A DNA stretch of 64,000 bases from Streptomyces sp. NBC_00457 (GCF_036014015.1 NZ_CP107905.1:4340001-4404000); one strand, 5' to 3'. Shown: positions 1 to 8,030, counted from the first letter of the stretch. Translations and numbers: made by a program. Notes: generated by a model from the sequence alone, not told the origin.

Positions 1-374
1 AAGTCATAGCGGCGCTCTGGGGACCAACGGCCGAGGTCAGCGGTGATGAGTTCGAGACCGTCGGGCAGCGCCGGCGGCAGCAGCGGGCCGACCAGGTCCA
101 CGCCGGTGATGGTGGCCTGCGGGAGCCGCCGCGCTGCCGCGTGGAGGGCTAGCCCTTCTCCGCTGCACATGTCCAGCCAGGCCGGGGCGGGGCCGTGGCT
201 GTACAGGAACTCGGCGGGGTCGAAGCCGAGTTCGCGACTGTAGCTGTTGACGCCCGTCAGGACCCGCTCGCGGTTCATGACGATGTTGGCCACTACGGAA
301 TGGCCGGTCAACTCGTCGTCCTGGACCAACTGGGGCGGCGGTTGGGCCGTTGTCGGCGAAGCATCGTCGATCAC
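1..374 (-). CDS. SAM-dependent class I methyltransferase, N-terminal part (cut by window edge)
   Basis: The reverse strand stays open from the window edge up to a TGA just above position 392 and reads as a class I SAM methyltransferase N-terminus. The glycine-rich SAM-binding motif I (WLDMCSGEGLAL) is followed after one helix by TGVDL, the acidic end of beta-2, and then by a LITADLGRW segment. A preceding VNSYSRELGFDPAEFL stretch is typical of Streptomyces stand-alone methyltransferases. GTG at 374 is the most likely start, though a GTG a few codons upstream is possible. The C-terminal half lies outside the window, so the substrate cannot be guessed. It borders transposon debris, so intactness is uncertain. 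Confidence 0.6.
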   Translation of the reverse strand, partial: MIDDASPTTAQPPPQLVQDDELTGHSVVANIVMNRERVLTGVNSYSRELGFDPAEFLYSHGPAPAWLDMCSGEGLALHAAARRLPQATITGVDLVGPLLPPALPDGLELITADLGRWSPERRYD

Positions 375-416
375 CGGACCATTGTGCGGCACGCCGACCG
401 AGCGGTGCCCCCGGAG

Positions 417-641
417 TCAGCGGCAAGGAATCACGGGGCGGAGGGCCGGGGCGGCGAGGTCCAGCAGCAAATTGCACCAGGTGGGACGGTTGGGCCCGTG
501 CACCGGCATGATCTTGTTGATGCCGCAGAACTCCACCGCCTCCCAAATGGATCTCGCTGCGCACTCGATGGACGAACGGATCCGGCTCATCGCGTTCCAT
601 CCCGCCCCTTTTTTTGCCGGTCCAAGCCATGAGGAAGGCAC
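417..641 (-). pseudogene. possible relic of an integrase-type transposase
   Basis: A 74-codon reverse-strand reading frame contains an ARSIWEAVEFCGINKIMP segment followed by RPTW and LLLDLA. This resembles the short region between the helix-turn-helix and the rve domain of IS3/IS481-type transposases, where a GI..P..R..TW..FL pattern is common. There is no catalytic domain, no ribosome-binding site and no element end. It sits between a methyltransferase fragment and an IS5 relic, so decayed transposon DNA is the simplest reading, but the assignment is weak. Confidence 0.25.
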
Positions 642-721
642 CCGACTTCATCACGCCAGCGACACGAGCCGACATGTCTACGGAGCCAAGCGCACAGCCC
701 CTGATCCCGGCGGGAGGCCGC

Positions 722-829
722 CAGGCGCCGCCAGCGGGTACCGATCTGGCGGCGCCGGTCGGCGAGCTGCCGGGTGAGCAAGCGCAGGTGAGAGCTGGAC
801 AGGTTGATCGCAGACGGTTGGACAAGCAC
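722..829 (-). pseudogene. IS5-family transposase N-terminal relic
   Basis: From a GTG at 829 the reverse strand encodes VLVQPSAINLSSSHLRLL and then TRQLADRRRQIGTRWRRL, which I recognise as the N-terminus of the IS5-family transposases (DDE endonuclease type with an N-terminal helix-turn-helix) that are common in Streptomyces. After RWRRL the similarity stops and the frame wanders into unrelated sequence, so the catalytic DDE domain is absent. This is a truncated, non-functional relic rather than a gene. Confidence 0.5.
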
Positions 830-831
830 GA

Positions 832-888
832 TGAAGCTCCTGGTCGAGCTATCGATCTTGGTCGTGAACTCGTCTACCAGGAGCTTCA
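832..888. repeat. 13-bp perfect inverted repeat beside the IS5 relic
   Basis: TGAAGCTCCTGGT at 832-844 is repeated in inverted orientation at 876-888 with a 31-nt spacer. It lies just upstream of the IS5 transposase relic. It could be a terminal inverted repeat pair left by a nested insertion or a hairpin-forming regulatory site; no gene start depends on it. Confidence 0.5.
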
Positions 889-904
889 CCGCGTCAGATG
901 GCCG

Positions 905-1222
905 GGGTGTAGCCCAACTCGCCTGCGCCGCAGCCACGTTGGAAAAGGCTCCCTACGTTGTTCTGCGGGAGGCGGTGAGCCCTTCGTATGGTTCACCCAC
1001 CCAGGGACGCGGGGTGTGGTTGAAAAGGCTCTGCCGCTTGTGGCTCTCAGTGATTGGCCGCTCGGCGTCCCACGACGACTCGGCTGCCAATTAGATCGTA
1101 TGAAGCGTCGGTGGGTTCGACCGCAGAGAAGACCAAGCCCGATGCCCCTCGCGCAAGTTGACGCGGGTTGCCTGCCGGTGGGCACGGTGGCGGGTAGTGC
1201 CGCAATTACCGGGAGGCACCGG
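905..1222 (+). ncRNA. candidate bridge-RNA region (5' non-coding arm of IS110 element)
   Basis: About 300 nt without a convincing gene precede the IS110-family recombinase. In the IS110 group this non-coding end encodes the bridge RNA, whose loops pair with the target and donor sequences. Visible structure includes an imperfect hairpin around 991-1024 (CACCCACCC facing GGGGTGTGG) and a repeated AAAAGGCTC at 943-951 and 1023-1031. The left end and the RNA boundaries are not determined. The assignment rests on position and family knowledge, not on a covariance match. Confidence 0.4.
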
Positions 1223-2308
1223 ATGTTTTCCGAACGTACTTCGGTCGGCCTGGATGTCCACGCCCGCTCCACCACGGCCTGGGCACTGGACGGTACGACC
1301 GGTGAAATCTTCACCGACCGGCTCGTCGTCAACACAGCGGACGTGGTTGCCTGGGTGCGCCGTCTGCCGCAGCCAGCCGCGGTTGCCTACGAGGCCGGAC
1401 CGACCGGCTTCGTCCTGGCACGCGCCATGCAGCAGGCTGGTATCCGCTGCGTGGTGGCGGCCCCGTCGAAAATGGAACGGCCGGCCGGAGACCGGGTCAA
1501 GACCGACAAGCGCGATGCCCAGCGGCTCGCGAAACTGATCCGACTGGACGAGCTGCCCGCGGTGCGGGTGCCTGATCTGGAACAGGAAGCTGCCCGGGAC
1601 CTCACCCGGGCCCGCGACGACGTCCGCGCCGACCTGATGCGCGCCCGCCACCGCGTGGCCAAACTGCTACTGCGCCGCGGCATCGTCTACACCGACGGCA
1701 GGGCCTGGACCGCTGCCCATCACCACTGGCTGACCGGACACCGCTTCGACGAGTTCGGTCTGCGGGTCGCCTACGACGAGGCCCTGGAGACGGTATGGGC
1801 CCTCGAAGCACGCCGGACCCGCCTGGATGCGGCCATCACCGAACTCGCCGCCCAACCTGCCTGGGCCCCGGCCGTCCGCCGACTGGCCTGCATGCGCGGG
1901 GTGAGCACCTTCACCGCGTTCGGCCTCGCCGTCGAGATCGGTGACTGGCACCGCTTCACCGGCTCGACCATCGGCTCCTACCTGGGGCTTGTCCCCAGCG
2001 AGGACTCTTCCGGCAGCCAGCGCCGCCAGGGAGGCATCACCAAGACGGGCAACACCCATGCCCGACGGCTCCTGGTGGAGGCCGCCTGGCACCACCGCCG
2101 TCCCTACCGACGCCCCGGCGCCGGTCTCCAGGCCCGCCTCGACCACGTCGCCGCCCCTGTCCGGCAACGCGCCGAACGGGGCAACCGACGCCTGCACCAG
2201 CGCTGGTTGAACCTGGACGCCCGTCACAAACGCTCCACCATCAGTGTCGTGGCCGTCGCCCGGGAACTGTCCGGCTGGTGCTGGAGCCTGGCAATCATGG
2301 AGGACTGA
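1223..2308 (+). CDS. IS110-family transposase (DEDD recombinase)
   Basis: This 361-residue protein has the two-domain layout of IS110 transposases. The N-terminal RuvC-like DEDD domain shows D11 (VGLDVH), E57 (YEAGPTGF) and the pair D95/D98 in KTDKRDAQ. The C-terminal Tnp_IS116/IS110/IS902 domain shows GVSTFTAFGLAVEIGDW, then LGLVPSEDSSG with candidate catalytic serines, then ITKTGN. ATG 1223 is preceded by GGGAGG at good spacing; the frame is open far upstream but that part has no family similarity. All acidic residues are present and the length is normal, so the enzyme looks intact. The long 5' rather than 3' non-coding arm fits the IS110 group rather than IS1111. Confidence 0.92.
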   Translation: MFSERTSVGLDVHARSTTAWALDGTTGEIFTDRLVVNTADVVAWVRRLPQPAAVAYEAGPTGFVLARAMQQAGIRCVVAAPSKMERPAGDRVKTDKRDAQRLAKLIRLDELPAVRVPDLEQEAARDLTRARDDVRADLMRARHRVAKLLLRRGIVYTDGRAWTAAHHHWLTGHRFDEFGLRVAYDEALETVWALEARRTRLDAAITELAAQPAWAPAVRRLACMRGVSTFTAFGLAVEIGDWHRFTGSTIGSYLGLVPSEDSSGSQRRQGGITKTGNTHARRLLVEAAWHHRRPYRRPGAGLQARLDHVAAPVRQRAERGNRRLHQRWLNLDARHKRSTISVVAVARELSGWCWSLAIMED

Positions 2309-2738
2309 CGCCCATCAACTCCTCCACAAGAACCGCTGGCGGGGCATCAGCCCGGGGACCGTGCAGCGCGAGGAACGATCCGCGGAATTCCTATGAGCAG
2401 CCCGCTCCTTGCGGGCCACGCCCGGCATTAGATGAGCGGTCCGTTCCCGACGCACAACCGGTCATGCGGTATCCAACCCGCGCATATCAGGCTGACCGCG
2501 CGTCGACGCCACGACACGCACACCCCGGTCCGCCCCCGCCAGCCCCACACCCCTCCCAACGGGGAGGGGCCGCACACCCCTGCCCCTTGACAAGAACCTG
2601 CTACATATCAGGAATCACTGCGTTCAAACTCCGTGGCTCGGCAGGTGAAGCCATCTTTGACGCATAGCGCCGCGCCCCCGCAGGCGTCTTCAGGGTCAGC
2701 ACCGGTGCCGCACATCATCGACGGAGGGGGGTGGGGCG
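2309..2738. other. IS110 right arm plus upstream region of the sigma gene
   Basis: No gene is convincing in these 430 nt. The first 300 nt belong to the 3' non-coding arm of the IS110 element, including TTGACA at 2587-2592. Beyond about 2612 the sequence should carry the promoter of the sigma-factor gene that starts at 2739. A short open frame ending near 2667 has no recognisable product. Confidence 0.5.
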
Positions 2739-3287
2739 ATGGACCAGGCGAATGAGGACAGCTTCCGCGAGTTCGTGGAAAGCAGATCCGCCGTGCTGCT
2801 CAGGCTCTCGCTGCTGCTCAGCGGCGGGGACCGCGGAGCGGCCGAGGACCTGCTGCAGAACGCCCTGATCAAGGCCGCCGGACACTGGCAGCGGATCGAG
2901 GAACCGGAGGTGTACGTCCGCCAGATCCTCTACCGCCAGCAGATCGGGCGGTGGCGGCTGAAGTGGCCGTCGCGGGAGCAGAGCGTGGCCGAGCTGCCCG
3001 AGACCCGCACCGGCCACGGCGGCGGCGACACCGCGGACGCGGTGGAGCTGCGCCTGATCGTCGGCCGGGCGATGCGGCGGCTGACCACGCGGCAGCGGAC
3101 CATGCTGGTGCTGCGCTATTACGAGGACCTGCCCGAAGGCGACGTGGCCGAGTTGCTCGGCTGCTCGGTGGGCACGGTCCGCAGCACCACGTACCGCGCG
3201 CTGGGCAAGCTGCGCTCCATGGCCCCCGAACTCTCCGCCTTCGCACCGGGCGAGAGCCCGCAGAACCTCTCGGAGGTCGGACCGTGA
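2739..3287 (+). CDS. SigE-family RNA polymerase sigma factor
   Basis: This 182-residue protein is a short group 4 sigma-70 factor of the Streptomyces SigE-like family. Region 2 (residues about 10-75) has DRGAAEDLLQNALIKAAGHW and ends in the YVRQILYRQQ block. Region 4 has LTTRQRTMLVLRYYEDL followed by the helix-turn-helix VAELLGCSVGTVRSTTYRAL. ATG 2739 follows a GGAGGGGGG ribosome-binding stretch. Its stop overlaps the GTG start of the next gene in a GTGA, so the two are translationally coupled. The downstream membrane protein is probably its regulatory partner. Confidence 0.92.
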   Translation: MDQANEDSFREFVESRSAVLLRLSLLLSGGDRGAAEDLLQNALIKAAGHWQRIEEPEVYVRQILYRQQIGRWRLKWPSREQSVAELPETRTGHGGGDTADAVELRLIVGRAMRRLTTRQRTMLVLRYYEDLPEGDVAELLGCSVGTVRSTTYRALGKLRSMAPELSAFAPGESPQNLSEVGP

Positions 3288-4507
3288 ACGTAGAAGAACT
3301 GCTGCGTGACTCGCTGCGCGGCATGGCCGAGGAAGCGGCCGCGCCGCGGCCCGGCCTCGCCGACCGGGTGCTGCGCACCCGCGCCCGCCGCCGCACCCGC
3401 CGCTACGCGGGGGTGATCACGGCCGTCGCGGCGATTTTGGCCATCGCCGTGGCCGTGCCCCTGATCGAGTCCGGGCCCGCGGATCCCCGGCCCGCCGTGG
3501 AGATCCCGCAGGACGACGTGGTCGCCCGGCCCGGACAGTCCCCGCCGCGGGAGCTGATCGCCGCCGGCGACGTGGCGGTGTCGGCGTACCGCGAGGAGCA
3601 CAGCGAGATGCTGCCGGGCAAGGAGCAGATCACCACCCCGGTCTGGCACCTGTACAACCCGAACACCGGGCGCTACGAGAAGACCGGCTGGGGCTGGATC
3701 GCCGTGGCCCCGGGGATGCAGACGGCGGCCGTGCTGGAGCGGGACTTCCCCGTCCGGCGAATCGGCATCCTCGATCTGGCCACGATGAAGGTCGCGCGCT
3801 GGATCCAGCTGGACAAGGGGGTGGCCGGAGTCTCGTATTCGGCTGACGGCAAGCGGCTGATCGCCACGGCGTACTCGGCGAACCCGGACCGCATGCCGCT
3901 GGCCGAGTCGGACGTGGGCCGAGCGGAGGAGGCGCTGGAGCCCGTGCCGGGCCAGGTGGGGGAGAACGAAGACCTGACGGTACGCACCGGCTTCTACGTC
4001 ATCGACGTGGAGTCCGGCACGGCCGAGTTCGCCGACCGCCCTTCGGACACCGAGGGCGAGATGCAGGGCTTCGGCGGGCGCGAGGACCTCAGCTTCAGCG
4101 CCGGTGACCCCGACCTCGTCTGGGAGCCGAGCGATCTGGGCCGGATGTACTACGACCTGCGGGGCGGGCATGCCCGGCAGCCGGTGGCCGACAGGTATGT
4201 GAGCTACTACGAGGCCGGGCTGTCCCCTGATGGAAAGCGGGTCGCGGTGAAGTCGAGGATCGTGGACGCGAAGACCGGCGAGCAGGTCGCGGTGATGCCC
4301 GCCGAGCGCCTGATCGCGTGGGTGGACGACAAGCGCCTGATCGCCTGGGGCTGCGATCCCGGGCAGTGCAACGGCAAGGACCCGAGCCACCACCGGCTAC
4401 TCCTCGTCACGGTCGGCAGTGAGCAGACGCAGCCGCTGTCCGGCGTCCGCGGCGACTCCAGCACGGCGTCCGGCAACTGGACACCGGTGTTCACCGCGCG
4501 GCGATAG
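3284..4507 (+). CDS. membrane-anchored beta-propeller-like partner of the SigE-family sigma factor
   Basis: The 407-residue product starts at a GTG overlapping the sigma stop codon. An N-terminal cytoplasmic stretch (MNVEELLRDSLRGMAEEA) is followed by an arginine-rich run and one membrane helix (residues about 44-62, VITAVAAILAIAVAVPLI). The rest is extracytoplasmic with WD40/TolB-like blade sequences such as GVAGVSYSADGKRLIATAY and YYEAGLSPDGKRVAVKS. Such proteins follow SigE-family sigma genes in many Streptomyces and are thought to act as anti-sigma or sensor partners. No zinc-binding anti-sigma motif is seen. The regulatory role is inferred from layout. Confidence 0.75.
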   Translation: MNVEELLRDSLRGMAEEAAAPRPGLADRVLRTRARRRTRRYAGVITAVAAILAIAVAVPLIESGPADPRPAVEIPQDDVVARPGQSPPRELIAAGDVAVSAYREEHSEMLPGKEQITTPVWHLYNPNTGRYEKTGWGWIAVAPGMQTAAVLERDFPVRRIGILDLATMKVARWIQLDKGVAGVSYSADGKRLIATAYSANPDRMPLAESDVGRAEEALEPVPGQVGENEDLTVRTGFYVIDVESGTAEFADRPSDTEGEMQGFGGREDLSFSAGDPDLVWEPSDLGRMYYDLRGGHARQPVADRYVSYYEAGLSPDGKRVAVKSRIVDAKTGEQVAVMPAERLIAWVDDKRLIAWGCDPGQCNGKDPSHHRLLLVTVGSEQTQPLSGVRGDSSTASGNWTPVFTARR

Positions 4508-4639
4508 CACCATCGCGGGCGTACGGGCCAGAGGCTGTCACAGGCCACGGGCCCGCACGCCTGCCTCATCCGCCGCCAGAAGCGGTCCGCGTTCCGGCCC
4601 GCCGGGAGGCCCAGGGCGGTCTGCAACGCCTTCACCGCC

Positions 4640-4880
4640 ACCATGGGTGGCTCTCGGCAGGCTCGTCGGTCGGCTACCTCAACAAGGGTCCGCACTTCGC
4701 GAAGCAGTAGCGAGTGCCGATCAAGTACAAGAAGATCAAGCGCTGCCCCACCTACAGCAAAACCCACTATGAGGTCCGCCCCGCCGGCTATCACGTTCCG
4801 GGCGGCTGGAATGCCGACGTGTACGGCAAGGACGTCAGATACAAGGACGGTTATGGAACGTTCTCCAAGCTTGTTCTTTA
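4640..4880 (+). pseudogene. small gene interrupted by a stop and cut by the IS701-like element
   Basis: One frame reads GWLSAGSSVGYLNKGPHFAKQ-stop (TAG 4708-4710) and, two codons later in the same frame, VPIKYKKIKRCPTYSKTHY and then GWNADVYGKDVRYKDGYGTF before running into the transposase region near 4865. The lysine/tyrosine-rich composition differs from the usual local arginine/alanine-rich coding style. It looks like a foreign or fast-evolving small protein gene, broken by a nonsense codon and by the IS insertion. I do not recognise the family. The 4508-4639 stretch before it holds nothing I can name. Confidence 0.4.
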
Positions 4881-4881
4881 T

Positions 4882-6357
4882 CTACCAGGACCTGCCAGGC
4901 TTGCCGATGGCCTTGAGGGTCTCGGGCCGTTTGACGGTCTTGCCGACGTCGTATCGGGGTGCCCGGTGTTTGTTCCTGGCGCCAGGTGGCCGTCCTGGGC
5001 CGGCGCCTCGAGGTTTGGGAACACGGGTCGGGCAGGCGAGGTGAGCGCGGATGTTCCTGAACCCCCGGCGGACCCGGGCAGGGGTGAGCCGGTCGGAAGG
5101 GGTGGGTTTCTCCCAGGGCCGGCGGAGGTCCTCGGCGAGGGGCCGGGCGAGCCGGAGCTGAGTGTGAGCGACGATCAGGATCCAGGTCCAGCGGTCCGCC
5201 GCCTCGGGAGTACGGAGCTTCGGAGTGGTCCAGCCGAGGGTCTGCTTCGCGAAGCGGAAGGTGTGCTCCAGGTCGAAGCGGCGGAGAAATGCCTGCCAGA
5301 AACGGTCCACGTCGTCCGGAGTGACGCCGGTCTTGGAGGACCATAACCACACCGGCGGGGCATCACGGTCCTTCGACAGATGCTCGACCTTCAACCGGAT
5401 CAACGTGCCCTCCACCAAGGGCAGTTCACCATCATGGTCGAGCCATGAGGAGCGGTGGGTGAGCCTTGGGTGGACCCGGTCCCATGCCTGCGTCTGGGCC
5501 TTGCCGTAGTTGGTCGTGGCGGTGACCGTGGTGATCGTGGGCTCGGGCCAGGTCTCCGGCTTGGCAAAGCGGAATTCCGGACCGTGCTTTGGCGGCCGGC
5601 CGCCCTTCGGGTCGTAGACACGAGGCGGCTTCGGCAGTCTCATGACGCGGTCGGAGCGGACCCGGCCGACCAGCTCGACCGGCAGATCGCGTAGGACCCA
5701 GGCCAGGCGGGTGACGTCGTAGCCGGCATCGCTGACGATCACGATGTCCGGGTCTCCGGCCCGCCACTGACCCGCGGCGATGAGCCGTTCAACGATTCCC
5801 CGCAGCTGGGCGGCGGTGACCGCGGTGGCGTCGTCCACCGGTCCGAGCCGGACCGCGTCCAGGATCGCTGTCCAAGAGGTGGCACCCGGCTCCAGGACGG
5901 CGACGAAGGAGTAGGGCCAGCCCGGGATGAACTGCGACGCCGTCTTCGCCCGGCCATAGACATGGCAGAACAGCCGCTCGGCCGAGCACGGCGCGTCCGA
6001 ACGAAGCCATGGCGACACATCGACGGCCAGGACCAGACGCCCGCCGTCGAACCGCGGCAGCGACAACCCGGCCAGCACCGTCCGCACCCGGCCGACATCG
6101 ATCCGGCCGTGGTTCAGGCCTCCGTACATCGCTCCGTGCCCACGCCGATGCTCGGGCAGCAGCGTCAGGTCCACCGGGGACTTCACTGCCCCGTCCGCAC
6201 ACAGCACCGCATCCGTCAGCTCGAACAACTCGTCGCGCCGAGCGGTCAGACACTCGTAGAACTCGCCCCGGAAGCGTGACGCTTCCGCGAACGCATCCCT
6301 CCGCACACCATCAGGCAGCAGACTCACCCTCACGGCCTTCGTCTTGGTCACGTGCAC
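4882..6357 (-). CDS. IS701-like transposase (NF041680-type)
   Basis: This 491-residue protein matches the large DDE transposase group of Streptomyces annotated as NF041680 / IS701-like. Landmarks are FRGEFYECLTARRDELFELTD near the N-terminus, LVLAVDVSPWLR (first catalytic Asp), IVIVSDAGYDVTRLA (second Asp), the GGRPPKHG loop, and the C-terminal FLRRFDLEHTFRFAKQTLGW with the catalytic Glu, then RWTWILIVAHTQLRLARPLA. Length is normal and no frameshift is visible, so it may be active. Its 3' end abuts the broken gene at 4640-4880. I could not define terminal inverted repeats by eye. Confidence 0.88.
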   Translation of the reverse strand: MHVTKTKAVRVSLLPDGVRRDAFAEASRFRGEFYECLTARRDELFELTDAVLCADGAVKSPVDLTLLPEHRRGHGAMYGGLNHGRIDVGRVRTVLAGLSLPRFDGGRLVLAVDVSPWLRSDAPCSAERLFCHVYGRAKTASQFIPGWPYSFVAVLEPGATSWTAILDAVRLGPVDDATAVTAAQLRGIVERLIAAGQWRAGDPDIVIVSDAGYDVTRLAWVLRDLPVELVGRVRSDRVMRLPKPPRVYDPKGGRPPKHGPEFRFAKPETWPEPTITTVTATTNYGKAQTQAWDRVHPRLTHRSSWLDHDGELPLVEGTLIRLKVEHLSKDRDAPPVWLWSSKTGVTPDDVDRFWQAFLRRFDLEHTFRFAKQTLGWTTPKLRTPEAADRWTWILIVAHTQLRLARPLAEDLRRPWEKPTPSDRLTPARVRRGFRNIRAHLACPTRVPKPRGAGPGRPPGARNKHRAPRYDVGKTVKRPETLKAIGKPGRSW

Positions 6358-6601
6358 CTTGGTCGGAGCACAGGATCAGACGAAGGCCGCCCCCACGTCC
6401 GGCAAACCCTCAGGTGAGCGACTCAGTACGAGACACCGTTCGAGGCCGGAAGAAAAAGAACAAGCCAAGTCCCCGACGAGCCGCCGAGCCAAGGTGGCAC
6501 GCGGCACCTCGGTCTGGGCACAGTGGGGACTCGCCGTCACCCTCTGCGGTGCCGATGCACTGGAGCGCACCAAGGCATGACCGAGGGGACGTGATGGGCT
6601 C

Positions 6602-6985
6602 ATGGACAGAGATGCAGAGCGGGACGCGATCGTAGCGGCGAGCTGGCAGAAAGTGCGGGACGACGGGCGCGTACGGGCCGAGTTGCTGGACCTGGCCTAC
6701 GCGGAACCGCGGCTTCGGCAGCTGTTCGTCTGGACCGGGATGGCGGAGCTGCACTTCAGCCGCTGCACCAGAGGGCGGTGGACCTGGGACATCCCCTTCA
6801 TCCTGTCCGAGTACGGAGGGACCTACTTCGTCTGGGGTCCCTCCCGGAACGAGTCGGTGGGCCGGGTGGCCACTGCCGAGGAAGCCGTCGCTCTGGTGGT
6901 CGAGCGCCTGCCGGAGGGCTGCGGGCCTGCCTTCCTGGGCACCCCCGAGGAACTCGCGGCCCACGAAGGCCGCCACGCGAGCTGA
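6602..6985 (+). CDS. DUF6193-like protein
   Basis: This 127-residue protein has PRLRQLFVWTGMAELHFSR in its middle, then DIPFILSEYGGTYFVWG, and a C-terminal VATAEEAVALVVERLPEGCG with PAFLGTPEEL. That pattern is the C-terminal domain of DUF6193 proteins, which turn up near natural-product genes and in accessory regions of Streptomyces; their biochemistry is unknown. ATG 6602 has only a weak purine-rich leader. The 244 nt before it, after the transposase, include a short open frame of charged composition ending near 6580 that I cannot assign. Confidence 0.7.
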   Translation: MDRDAERDAIVAASWQKVRDDGRVRAELLDLAYAEPRLRQLFVWTGMAELHFSRCTRGRWTWDIPFILSEYGGTYFVWGPSRNESVGRVATAEEAVALVVERLPEGCGPAFLGTPEELAAHEGRHAS

Positions 6986-7324
6986 GATGCGGGCCACCAG
7001 AGAAGAGTTCGGCTGGAAGATCGGCGCCACGGGGCCGCCACCCCGCCGCCAGCGGCATGGACAGGGACGGACGGCCATCTTGGAGTGCCGCCAGCGGCCG
7101 CGCGGGCCATACCCGGCGCGGGGACAGCGAGCGAGTCAGCGCCCCGCTCCGGGGCCGGGATCGCCGGACCGTAGGCCGCCGGGTCCAGCCGACTCGTTCC
7201 CCGCCGGGGCCCACTCCCCAGGTCTCGATGGTCAAGGTCTCGATGGTCATGCGGGACGTGCCCGGCTCGGGCGAGGTTCCGGCGTTCAGTGCTCCCCATA
7301 CCGCCATGTAGTAACATGTAATAC
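6986..7324. other. intergenic region with a 15-bp tandem repeat
   Basis: No gene is supported here. The notable structure is an exact tandem duplication of AGGTCTCGATGGTCA at 7220-7234 and 7235-7249, about 75 nt upstream of the antitoxin start. It could be a binding site for a regulator or a slippage product. Confidence 0.5.
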
Positions 7325-7326
7325 AT
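7306..7326 (+). promoter_or_regulatory. palindromic operator / -10 region over the antitoxin start
   Basis: The 21-nt stretch ATGTA...TACAT has 5-bp perfect outer arms and further internal symmetry around ACATGT, and it reaches the antitoxin ATG. TAACAT at 7312-7317 is a good -10 hexamer that would place transcription start at or next to the A of the ATG, so the message is probably leaderless. No Shine-Dalgarno sequence is present. Phd-type antitoxins normally autorepress by binding such palindromes. Confidence 0.6.
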
Positions 7327-7567
7327 GGAAGCTACCGCCCGTGACTTCAACCAGAAGTCCTCGCAGATCCTCGCCGCGGCGGCTCGCGGCGAGACGGTCA
7401 CCGTCACCAAGAATGGCGTGGCCGTCGCACGTGTCGTGCCGATCTCCGAGGACGACATCCCTCCGTACCCCACCGACCCGATGGGCGAGATCGAACTCCC
7501 CGACCTCGGGCTTCCCGACCTGACCGATGAGGAGATCGAGGACACGCTCAAGGGGATGGGGTCTTGA
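7325..7567 (+). CDS. type II antitoxin, Phd/YefM family
   Basis: This 80-residue protein begins with MEATARDFNQKSSQILAAA and then GETVTVTKNGVAVARVVPI, the standard Phd/YefM DNA-binding fold. The acidic tail (DLGLPDLTDEEIEDTLKGM) is the toxin-binding segment. ATG 7325 is forced by the N-terminal homology and has no ribosome-binding site, suggesting a leaderless transcript. Its stop codon overlaps the toxin start (TTGA), giving tight translational coupling. It should neutralise the PIN-domain toxin and repress the shared promoter. Confidence 0.92.
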   Translation: MEATARDFNQKSSQILAAAARGETVTVTKNGVAVARVVPISEDDIPPYPTDPMGEIELPDLGLPDLTDEEIEDTLKGMGS

Positions 7568-8010
7568 GTCTGGTCGCCGTCGCTGACACCAATGCTCTCT
7601 ACCGGCTCCTCGACCCGAAGCTCACCGGCCACGAGGCGCACAAGAAGGCCCTCGCCACCATCAGCCACCTCATCGTCTCCCCGCTGGTGCTGGCCGAGTT
7701 GGACTACTTGATCACGTCGAGAGCCGGAGCCCGCAAGGCTCTGGCGGCTGCGCGGTTCATCGAACGCAACGTCGCCACTCGCCGATTCGAAGTGCCGTCA
7801 GTCGGCCCCCACCTCAGCTCCGCCATCGCTGTCGCGGAAGGGTATGCGGACGCAGACGGCGGCACAGGCATCGGAATGGCTGACGCCATGAACGTCGCCC
7901 TGGCCGCGGCGTATCGAACTGACGTCGTGTTCACCTCGGACCAGCACTTCCGTATGGTCCGTCCACTGACCGGGCACGACGCGTTCCGGCTGCTCCCTGA
8001 CGACATGTAA
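7564..8010 (+). CDS. type II toxin, PIN-domain (VapC-like) ribonuclease
   Basis: This 148-residue PIN-domain protein carries the metal-binding acidic residues expected of a VapC-type RNase: D8 (VADTNALYRLLD), E45 (LAELDYL), D107 (GMADAMNVALA) and D126 (FTSDQHF). It starts at a TTG that overlaps the antitoxin stop, after an AAGGGG-type ribosome-binding stretch. VapC toxins cleave tRNA or rRNA; the target here is unknown. The Phd-plus-PIN pairing is a common mixed TA arrangement. All catalytic residues are present, so the toxin looks functional. Confidence 0.9.
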   Translation: MSLVAVADTNALYRLLDPKLTGHEAHKKALATISHLIVSPLVLAELDYLITSRAGARKALAAARFIERNVATRRFEVPSVGPHLSSAIAVAEGYADADGGTGIGMADAMNVALAAAYRTDVVFTSDQHFRMVRPLTGHDAFRLLPDDM

Positions 8011-8030
8011 AGCAAGGCCAGAGCGGACGC

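Larger units (their letters stand above)
905..2612 (+). mobile_element. IS110-family insertion element (approximate ends)
   Basis: The element consists of a roughly 300-nt 5' non-coding arm, the recombinase at 1223-2308 and a 3' arm of about 300 nt. A TTGACA hexamer at 2587-2592 follows a CCCCTGCCCC stretch. In IS110 elements such a -35 box near the right end pairs with a -10 box in the left end when the element circularises, and drives the bridge RNA. IS110 elements usually lack clear terminal repeats, so both ends given here are estimates. Confidence 0.5.

Noticed and set aside
614..1222. Upstream in-frame extension of the IS110 transposase to position 614
   Set aside because: The family N-terminus begins at ATG 1223 with a GGGAGG box, and the extension has no similarity and crosses the non-coding arm.
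4862..6420. Terminal inverted repeats and target duplication of the IS701-like element
   Set aside because: No convincing inverted pair could be matched by eye at the two ends, so element boundaries were not claimed.
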